Below are positions 5,819 through 10,454 of a DNA stretch of 10,454 nt, in pieces. Both the position numbers and the translations under genes were made by a program. Source of the DNA: an uncultured Mycoplasmatota bacterium (GTDB lineage Bacteria > Bacillota_I > Bacilli_A > RF39 > UBA660); assembly GCA_900542735.1 (NCBI GenBank), contig UQOS01000040.1:1-10454 (forward strand), given 5' to 3'. Each line of letters begins with the position of its first letter. Positions within the stretch are counted from its first letter, which is position 1. The notes beneath the pieces are model-generated. The model saw nothing but the letters and a program-made list of their open reading frames with translations. It was not told the DNA's origin and ran no database searches.

Positions 5819-6613
5819 TTAAATATTTTTCATAAGTTTTGTTTTTTCTCTTTCCTGTATTTTATTTAATGTTCTTTTATAACATGCTTCAATAGCTTGG
5901 GAAGATAGTCCCCTCATTTTAGCTAAATAGGAAAATGTTTTAGGTTCATCGTCATAAAGTCCTAAAATTTCAATTACTACATTCTTTTGTTTTTCTGTAA
6001 GATAAGTAAGGGAAGATAGAAAATCATTTATAAAGAAACTGCTAGTAATATCTTCTTCTATATTTCTGTTATCAGAAATTAACTCACCTACCAAATCAAT
6101 ATGTCCTATATTTTCGGATGGTTCTTCAAAAAAATAATGAGTATCTGTTAATTTTTCAACAGATAATACTTTATCCTTAAAACAATATAAATTTATTTTT
6201 TCAAGTTCTAGCATTATTTTCATGTGGTTACCAAACAAATTATATTTATTTTTTTCTTTATCAATCCACTCTAATTTTTCTTCTAGACTCTTTTCTCTAC
6301 CATGATTTAAATAAAATAAGTTGTTTTCTAGTGAATAATTTCTAGCAAAACTATATTTTCCAACAGATATTTTTACCACTACAGAATTTTTTCTAATGTA
6401 CCTTAGCATATAAAGCTTTAAATAAGGATAAATAAAAGTTGTAAAAGAAGCACGATTCTTATCATATTCTTTATATTTATCTAAGAAAGCTTGACACCCC
6501 TCTTGGTATAAATCATCAAATTCTATACCTAATTCTTTTGTATATTTATAATAATCAGTTGCCATTTTTTTAATTAGATCTTTAATTTTATCAAATAATT
6601 CTTCTTGATTCAT
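5819..6613 (-). CDS. Sigma-70-family-like protein, second of a tandem pair
   Basis: A 264-residue protein. Residues 29-39 (Gly-Ile-Glu-Phe-Asp-Asp-Leu-Tyr-Gln-Glu-Gly) are the core-polymerase-binding part of sigma region 2. The Phe-Thr-Thr-Phe-Ile-Tyr-Pro-Tyr-Leu-Lys and Met-Leu-Arg-Tyr-Ile-Arg blocks (about 57-75) complete a region 2-like domain. The last ~65 residues (from about 200) look like region 4: Leu-Thr-Glu-Lys-Gln-Lys-Asn-Val-Val, then a helix-turn-helix ending Leu-Ser-Ser-Gln-Ala-Ile-Glu-Ala-Cys-Tyr-Lys-Arg. The ~110-residue middle part does not resemble a standard region 3. It should direct RNA polymerase to a set of promoters; the targets are unknown. Its start (AGGGG site) is 18 bases after the stop of its paralogue, so they form one operon. 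No anti-sigma gene is adjacent. Divergence from canonical factors makes a DNA-binding regulator without sigma function possible. Confidence 0.78.
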   Translation of the reverse strand: MNQEELFDKIKDLIKKMATDYYKYTKELGIEFDDLYQEGCQAFLDKYKEYDKNRASFTTFIYPYLKLYMLRYIRKNSVVVKISVGKYSFARNYSLENNLFYLNHGREKSLEEKLEWIDKEKNKYNLFGNHMKIMLELEKINLYCFKDKVLSVEKLTDTHYFFEEPSENIGHIDLVGELISDNRNIEEDITSSFFINDFLSSLTYLTEKQKNVVIEILGLYDDEPKTFSYLAKMRGLSSQAIEACYKRTLNKIQEREKTKLMKNI

Positions 6614-6631
6614 ATAAACAACCCCTACTAT

Positions 6632-7342
6632 CTATTTTTTCATTTCATTATGAATTTTTTCTATACTCTTTTTATATATCTTATACGCACCCTGATAAGA
6701 TAAATCAGTTGCTTTACCTATATCACGAAAAGTACTAGGTTTTCCCTGATAAAATCCGATAGCCATTTCTACTATCTTTCTGCTTCTATCATCAAGCCTT
6801 GAAATCATACTTTTAATACTATCACATAAACTAGAATCTATAATTTCTTCTTCCATATTGTTAGTAACTAGCATATCTTCTCTTATACTAGATAAAGATA
6901 ACATATATGCTTTAAAGTATAAAAAGTTTAATTTTCTTAAATACAAAACAAGTTCAGGAGTAATAGAATGCTTTATTATCTGTTTTTCTTCTAATGTCTT
7001 TATTAAATAAGAAATAGGTGCTTCTTTTCCATGATTTTTGTAATACTTTAAATCTATTTCCATTACGGTATGAATTTCTAAAACCCGAAATTCTGGTGTT
7101 TTAACTCCAAAACTATTAGCTGTGATATAGCGTAACATTTCACATTTAATATATTTAGAAACATATGAATAAGAAAGACCAATATTATCTGAATGATGAT
7201 AAGCCTTTAATAATCCAATCATGCCCTCTTGATACAAATCGTCAAATTCTATTCCTAGAAAAGAAAATTGACTGGCATAATTTGATGCTTCTTCTTCAAT
7301 ACAAGACATATACTTATTTAATATTTCTTCTACTACTTTCAT
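6632..7342 (-). CDS. Sigma-70-family-like protein, first of a tandem pair
   Basis: A 236-residue paralogue of the next gene. Residues 30-40 carry the same Gly-Ile-Glu-Phe-Asp-Asp-Leu-Tyr-Gln-Glu-Gly block (sigma region 2), followed by Tyr-Ile-Lys-Cys-Glu-Met-Leu-Arg-Tyr-Ile and Asn-Ser. The C-terminal ~60 residues form a region 4-like helix-turn-helix (Leu-Asp-Asp-Arg-Ser-Arg-Lys-Ile-Val, then Phe-Arg-Asp-Ile-Gly, then Leu-Ser-Tyr-Gln-Gly-Ala-Tyr-Lys). Both proteins share Asn-His-Gly-(Lys or Arg)-Glu in the middle and a Phe-Tyr/Leu-Tyr step before region 4, so they arose by duplication, but identity elsewhere is low. The start at 7342 has an AAAGGGG site. The gene is read from an extended -10 promoter that overlaps the terminator of the two-component operon. 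No membrane segment is seen; it acts in the cytoplasm on RNA polymerase. Confidence 0.8.
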   Translation of the reverse strand: MKVVEEILNKYMSCIEEEASNYASQFSFLGIEFDDLYQEGMIGLLKAYHHSDNIGLSYSYVSKYIKCEMLRYITANSFGVKTPEFRVLEIHTVMEIDLKYYKNHGKEAPISYLIKTLEEKQIIKHSITPELVLYLRKLNFLYFKAYMLSLSSIREDMLVTNNMEEEIIDSSLCDSIKSMISRLDDRSRKIVEMAIGFYQGKPSTFRDIGKATDLSYQGAYKIYKKSIEKIHNEMKK

Positions 7343-7365
7343 AATAACCCCTTTTCTATCGGCAT

Positions 7366-7394
7366 ATTATAGCATGAAACTAAGAAAAAAACAA
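7366..7394 (-). promoter_or_regulatory. Extended -10 promoter of the tandem sigma-like operon
   Basis: Minus-strand TTGTTT (7389-7394), 17 bases, TATAAT (7366-7371), with TGC before the -10 (extended -10). The -35 hexamer is part of the 3' arm and T-run of the upstream terminator hairpin. The predicted start near 7359 gives a leader of about 17 bases. Confidence 0.7.
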
Positions 7395-7417
7395 TCTAGA
7401 GATTTTCCAGATTGTTT
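7384..7417 (-). terminator. Terminator of the two-component operon
   Basis: On the minus strand, a 9-bp stem AAACAATCT (7409-7417) with AGATTGTTT (7389-7397) and an 11-base loop, then a run of T (7385-7391). It lies 23 bases past the kinase stop. Confidence 0.8.
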
Positions 7418-7440
7418 GTAGTTTCTTTCTTTTTTCAAAT

Positions 7441-8712
7441 TTATTTCTTATAGATAACAAAAGATACACCTTTCTTATTATGATTTTTAATCACAATATC
7501 ACATTTCATCATCGTAAGAGTTTTCTTCACAATAGATAATCCTAAACCAAATTCACCTTTCACACCCTTTCTAAAAGGGACAAATATTCCTTCGATTAAA
7601 TCATTATCGATATTAGGACCATCATTATATACGGTAATTTGATTCTTCTTAACAGTAATTTTAATTTCTTTTTCTGCATAACGAACAGCATTATTTAATA
7701 GGTTATCAATAATAGTTTCCCAAGAATCTACTGTTCCTAAAAACTTAGTATGGTTAGAAAACTGAACGACAAAGTTAATATTTGTATTTCGGTATTTGAA
7801 TTTTTCTACTGAAGTATTTATAATTTCTTCAATATCAACTTCCTTTAATTCAAGGGCTTTTAAATCTTTAAAATAATCAAGTTTATTTAGGTAAAGTAAG
7901 GAGTGTACTTTATTTTCTAGTTTTATTGTTTGCTCTTTTATAATTTTTAAAGCATTATTACTATCTTCAACACCATCTTCAACTGCTTCAACATAAGACT
8001 CAATCACAGTAAGGGGGGTCTTAAAGTCATGAGAAATGTTTTGATACATTTGATTACGGTATTCTTCCTGATTTTTTAAAGAAATTCTCATATCTTCAAT
8101 AGCAAGTTCCAAAGACCTAATTTCATCATCTGCACTATCTTCTATGGTATGATTATATGTATCATCATCTATATGGTCGATTTTATTCTTTAATTTTTCT
8201 ATTTTCTTAACAACAACACTACTCCATGAAATAAGAATAAAAGATACAATAATAAGAGTTAAAAAAATAATTGGAAAAATATGGGACCATGAATCTTTTT
8301 TGCATCTTATAATATAAGAATTATTGGTAAATGCCACTCTTTGTATAGAATCATTCATGGTAGTATAATAATAGTATTTTTGACCACGGTAATAAAAATT
8401 ACCATAAGTACCTTTAATAAGGGAAAGAAAATCTGATACTTTTCCATTTTTAACTAATTCATTAAAGTTATCACTATAAGATAAAACATCATTATAAACA
8501 TAGATATAACCAATTTCACTAGAAATAGAATTATCTATAATATCTTCGTCTAAAAAATCTAATGGTTGTTTTAAATAATTATATAAATTCTTTTCATAGA
8601 TAGGTAGCATTGTGTTTGGTAAAATAATACCTACTGATATTAAAATAATACTAAAAGCAATAATAATAGTAGATAATAATTGATGACTTAATTTACTTTT
8701 AATGTACTTCAT
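7441..8712 (-). CDS. Sensor histidine kinase
   Basis: A 423-residue membrane kinase. A first transmembrane helix (about residues 11-33) and a second (about 145-168) flank an extracellular sensor of about 110 residues rich in Tyr and Asn. A short HAMP-like linker with charged helices follows. The phosphorylated His228 lies in Asn-Ile-Ser-His-Asp-Phe-Lys-Thr-Pro-Leu. The ATP-binding domain has the N-box Asn-Leu-Leu-Asn-Asn-Ala-Val, the Asn-Asp-Gly-Pro motif and the G2 box Gly-Glu-Phe-Gly-Leu-Gly-Leu-Ser-Ile-Val. All catalytic parts are intact. It should autophosphorylate on His228 and pass phosphate to the regulator encoded just upstream, with which it shares an ATGA overlap (8709-8712). The sensor matches nothing I recognise, so the stimulus is unknown. 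The operon ends at the terminator after this gene. Confidence 0.92.
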   Translation of the reverse strand: MKYIKSKLSHQLLSTIIIAFSIILISVGIILPNTMLPIYEKNLYNYLKQPLDFLDEDIIDNSISSEIGYIYVYNDVLSYSDNFNELVKNGKVSDFLSLIKGTYGNFYYRGQKYYYYTTMNDSIQRVAFTNNSYIIRCKKDSWSHIFPIIFLTLIIVSFILISWSSVVVKKIEKLKNKIDHIDDDTYNHTIEDSADDEIRSLELAIEDMRISLKNQEEYRNQMYQNISHDFKTPLTVIESYVEAVEDGVEDSNNALKIIKEQTIKLENKVHSLLYLNKLDYFKDLKALELKEVDIEEIINTSVEKFKYRNTNINFVVQFSNHTKFLGTVDSWETIIDNLLNNAVRYAEKEIKITVKKNQITVYNDGPNIDNDLIEGIFVPFRKGVKGEFGLGLSIVKKTLTMMKCDIVIKNHNKKGVSFVIYKK

Positions 8713-9377
8713 GATAAACGATATCCATAGCCATATACGGTATTTACATTTAATTTTTTCATTTTTTTACGTAATCTTCTAATTAAATCATCAACTACAC
8801 GGTCACTTCCAAAGTAATCATCACCCCATACACTATTTAGGATTTCATCTCTAGAAAAACTTTTATTTTTATTATTCATGAGTAGGAGTAATAAATCAAA
8901 TTCGAGTGTTGTTAATTTGATTTCTTTTTCATTTTCAGAAACAATTCTTCTATCAATATCTATTTTATAATCTAAATACTGTAAAATATGATTATCACTT
9001 TCTTTATAAACTCTTTTTATGATATTGTTTACTCTAAGCACTAATTCTTTAGGAGAATAAGGCTTGGTAATATAATCATCACTTCCTAATTCAAGTCCAA
9101 TAATTTTATCTAAATCTTGGTCTCTAGCAGAGGTAAAAATAACTGGTACTAGAGAATTATTCTCTCTAATTTTTTTGATAATATCATAACCACTAATTTC
9201 ATCACCTAGCATAATATCTAAGATATAAAGATGAATAGTATCAGAGTTATTTTCTATATAATTTAAAGCATCTTGACCTTTATAAAAGGTAACCACTTCG
9301 TAGGAAGCTTTTTCTAAATATGTTTTAATTAGATTAGATAAGTCTACTTCATCTTCAACCAAACAAACACGATACAT
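8709..9377 (-). CDS. OmpR/PhoB-family response regulator
   Basis: A 222-residue two-domain regulator. The receiver has the acidic pair Glu8-Asp9, phospho-acceptor Asp54 (Leu-Asp-Ile-Met-Leu), switch Thr82 and Lys105-Pro, all in place. The C-terminal domain (about 125-222) is a winged helix with the family pattern Leu-Thr-Thr-Leu-Glu-Phe-Asp-Leu-Leu, the recognition-helix region Asp-Asp-Leu-Ile-Arg-Arg-Leu-Arg-Lys-Lys, and the closing Gly-Tyr-Gly-Tyr-Arg. It should bind direct-repeat DNA and control transcription when phosphorylated by the kinase encoded next. The start at 9377 has an AGGTGG ribosome site seven bases upstream. It is the first gene of the operon, behind a 272-base leader region with two candidate promoters and direct repeats suggesting self-control. 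It ends in TGA, showing TGA is a stop in this organism. Confidence 0.93.
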   Translation of the reverse strand: MYRVCLVEDEVDLSNLIKTYLEKASYEVVTFYKGQDALNYIENNSDTIHLYILDIMLGDEISGYDIIKKIRENNSLVPVIFTSARDQDLDKIIGLELGSDDYITKPYSPKELVLRVNNIIKRVYKESDNHILQYLDYKIDIDRRIVSENEKEIKLTTLEFDLLLLLMNNKNKSFSRDEILNSVWGDDYFGSDRVVDDLIRRLRKKMKKLNVNTVYGYGYRLS

Positions 9378-9396
9378 TCTAACACCACCTATAGTT

Positions 9397-9425
9397 AGTA
9401 TAGCACTAATTTATTTTCTTTTCTA
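9397..9425 (-). promoter_or_regulatory. Proximal promoter of the two-component operon
   Basis: Minus-strand TATACT (9397-9402) preceded by TGC (extended -10), with a partial -35 TAGAAA (9420-9425) at 17 bases. The predicted start near 9390 gives a 13-base leader that already contains the ribosome site AGGTGG. Confidence 0.55.
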
Positions 9426-9542
9426 TATTCTTCACTCTCCAATCTGATAAGTTTATAGTAGGAGTTTTTTATTTATAAAATTTCATTGATTTTTTTTATT
9501 TCGTTATTTAATAATTTTACTATCACTTCCTTTCATGTTTTC

Positions 9543-9598
9543 AGTATAGTAAAAGAATGTGAAAAGAATATTAAATAATAATGGGAAATTATGGGAAA
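9543..9598 (-). promoter_or_regulatory. Candidate distal promoter and response-regulator operator
   Basis: On the minus strand two copies of ATTCTTTT (9562-9569 and 9551-9558) are spaced 11 bases apart. The nearer copy ends two bases before a TATACT -10 (9543-9548), where a -35 would normally be. Upstream, TTTCCCAT occurs twice (9591-9598 and 9581-9588) at a 10-base period. Direct repeats one helical turn apart next to the -10 are the usual architecture of OmpR-family activator sites. A 9-bp inverted repeat (9515-9523 and 9546-9554) also overlaps the -10. Assignment to the adjacent regulator is inference. Confidence 0.45.
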
Positions 9599-9641
9599 AG
9601 AAAAAACTAATACTTGAAGATCGTGTTCAAATATTAGTTTT
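9596..9641 (-). terminator. Strong hairpin terminator after the surface-protein gene
   Basis: On the minus strand, AAAACTAATATTTGAA (9626-9641) pairs over 16 positions with 9603-9618 (one T-G wobble) around a 7-base loop. It is followed by TTCTTTT, with a TTTT run also at the end of the stem. It starts eight bases after the stop codon. It is the longest stem in the window and could also be a structural landmark for the unusual 3' end of the gene. Confidence 0.85.
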
Positions 9642-9649
9642 ATATTAAA

Positions 9650-10454
9650 TTATTCAATGACAAATGGGTCAGAACTTGTTCCACTTCCCGTTGCCAGTGT
9701 GTCAGCATTCAGGATAATAACTGGACGGACGGCGATAGTATCAGAGACAGGGCTGGTGTTGATGAAACCCTCCGTATAAACGTACCAAACAGTTGAATAC
9801 GGACTCGAGAAGCCGGCGGGGCTCATCGTCCACCAATAGATAGCTGGATTATTTAAATAATAATTACTATTACTTTGAACATAATAACCTCCAGCATATA
9901 CTACCTCATCATATGTAAGTAATCCTACACTTGTATTAACTAAACCTTTTCCATTACCATCAGTTGAACATTTAAAATCTGGGGTATATTTATTATAAGT
10001 AGTCATTGTAGCATTTCCTGATGTCCAACTATCAGATTGTTTTACTTTTGCTTGTTCACAATAATAAGCTCCACTTACTACTTTACTAGCTAAATTAGTC
10101 TTGCTTCCGATATTTGTTTGATACCAGCTTTCTAGTTGAGTCTTAGCTTGGCTATTTGTATAATACATATATGTATAATTATTATTGTTAGAATTAAATG
10201 CATATTTAGTATTATTATTGATTCCATCTTGCATTACGATTCTTATCGTTCCATCTTCATTTACTCTTACTATTCTCCATGTGAAGCCAGCAAATGATAC
10301 ATAATTATTTTCTACATTTCCTCTAAAGTAATAAGTTGCTTCTCCTGTATTTGTAGCAGTTGATTTATATAATCCATTTGCATCACTTGTATTGTTTGAT
10401 GATGTTGTTAGTGTTGGATTAGCTGTAATTACTGTGTTTTTCATAATTTCATTT
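9650..10454 (-). CDS. C-terminal part of a surface-type protein with a DUF6273-like domain (5' partial)
   Basis: At least 264 residues. The ATG at 10444 has no ribosome site and the frame stays open to base 10454 (Asn-Glu-Ile before the Met), so the real start probably lies beyond the window. The visible part has Thr/Asn-rich sequence, then Tyr-Tyr-Phe-Arg-Gly and Val-Ser-Phe-Ala-Gly-Phe-Thr-Trp-Arg-Ile-Val-Arg-Val, a pattern I recall from large families of surface proteins in gut Bacilli. It continues through a Tyr/Asn-rich segment with two Cys to Tyr-Trp-Trp-Thr-Met-Ser-Pro-Ala-Gly and Ala-Val-Arg-Pro-Val-Ile-Ile-Leu. This end resembles DUF6273 and the formylglycine-generating-enzyme/C-type-lectin-like domains, so an extracellular ligand-binding role is likely. 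An N-terminal prepilin-like leader is possible but outside the window. The last ~60 codons are far more GC-rich than the rest. Confidence 0.8.
   Translation of the reverse strand, partial: NEIMKNTVITANPTLTTSSNNTSDANGLYKSTATNTGEATYYFRGNVENNYVSFAGFTWRIVRVNEDGTIRIVMQDGINNNTKYAFNSNNNNYTYMYYTNSQAKTQLESWYQTNIGSKTNLASKVVSGAYYCEQAKVKQSDSWTSGNATMTTYNKYTPDFKCSTDGNGKGLVNTSVGLLTYDEVVYAGGYYVQSNSNYYLNNPAIYWWTMSPAGFSSPYSTVWYVYTEGFINTSPVSDTIAVRPVIILNADTLATGSGTSSDPFVIE
9653..9840 (-). other. GC-rich, A-poor 3' segment of the surface gene (possible diversified cassette)
   Basis: By hand count 9661-9840 is 91/180 GC (51%), against 14/60 (23%) in 9841-9900 and 19/60 (32%) in 9901-9960. In 9721-9840 the coding strand has about 21 A and 35 T per 120. 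Codons change from A/T-ending to ACG, AGC, CCC, GCC, GGC, TCG, CCG, CTG and GTC. The segment encodes Tyr-Trp-Trp-Thr-Met-Ser-Pro-Ala-Gly, then about 28 variable-looking residues, then Val-Arg-Pro-Val-Ile. The compositional edge is sharp, just upstream of the Trp-Trp codons. Confidence 0.75.

Noticed and set aside
9395..9526. Possible small gene or gene remnant in the two-component leader: one minus-strand frame of 44 codons with a single internal stop, behind an AAAGGAAGTG ribosome-like site
   Set aside because: No start codon lies at a usable distance from the site, the frame is broken at codon 18, the Lys/Asn/Ile-rich product is what AT-rich DNA gives by chance, and it overlaps the proximal promoter.
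9507..9539. Ten-codon minus-strand leader peptide starting with the ATG ahead of the AAAGGAAGTG site
   Set aside because: There is no ribosome site upstream and no attenuation-type repeat of a codon.
9653..9840. Template repeat for the GC-rich segment elsewhere in the window
   Set aside because: No other stretch of similar GC content or sequence was found on either strand, and no reverse-transcriptase motif (Tyr-Xaa-Asp-Asp type) is present in any gene here.
1..10454. CRISPR array, insertion sequence, prophage or toxin-antitoxin pair
   Set aside because: There are no regularly spaced repeats, transposase or integrase motifs, terminal inverted repeats or typical toxin/antitoxin gene pairs.

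Overview
The window looks like a piece of a low-GC Bacillota-type chromosome, by eye about 30% GC with A/T-ending codons. It most resembles the small-genome gut Bacilli/Mycoplasmatota-like lineages; that placement is inference from composition and protein style, not from a marker phylogeny. TGA serves as a normal stop (response regulator gene, 8709-8711) and a murC gene is present, so this is a walled bacterium with the standard code, not a true mollicute. Every gene I can support, including the single tRNA, lies on the minus strand, so transcription runs from high to low coordinates.

In transcription order (right to left): (1) 9650-10454 is the 3' part of a surface-type protein, open at the window edge. 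Its last ~60 codons switch abruptly to about 50% GC and end at a strong hairpin terminator. (2) 7441-9377 is a two-component operon, an OmpR-type regulator followed by a histidine kinase with an ATGA overlap. Its leader carries two direct-repeat pairs that look like regulator binding sites. (3) 5819-7342 holds two tandem, diverged sigma-70-like genes whose promoter is built into the terminator of the two-component operon. (4) 4452-5765 is murC, with its own promoter and a terminator whose stem starts in the last codons. (5) 3413-4402 is a two-gene unit: a membrane-anchored DUF4163/DUF3298-like protein and a 91-residue protein joined by TAAATG. (6) 3278-3354 is an elongator tRNA-Met with a clear promoter and terminator. 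(7) 2253-3023 is a cytoplasmic endonuclease/exonuclease/phosphatase-fold enzyme. (8) 201-2111 is a surface operon: a cohesin-like/cadherin-like anchored protein followed by a membrane-anchored non-specific nuclease. (9) 1-92 is the start of another membrane-anchored protein.

The general picture is ordinary core genes (murC, tRNA-Met) interspersed with envelope, regulatory and surface genes. The kinase/regulator pair and the two sigma-like proteins could form a regulatory block for the cell surface, but the sequence gives no direct proof of targets.

The most unusual signal is the GC-rich, A-poor, pyrimidine-third-position 3' end of the edge surface gene (about 9653-9840). It has the position and look of a diversified cassette, such as the variable region of a diversity-generating retroelement, or a recombined module. 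No reverse transcriptase or template repeat is visible here, so this stays a hypothesis.
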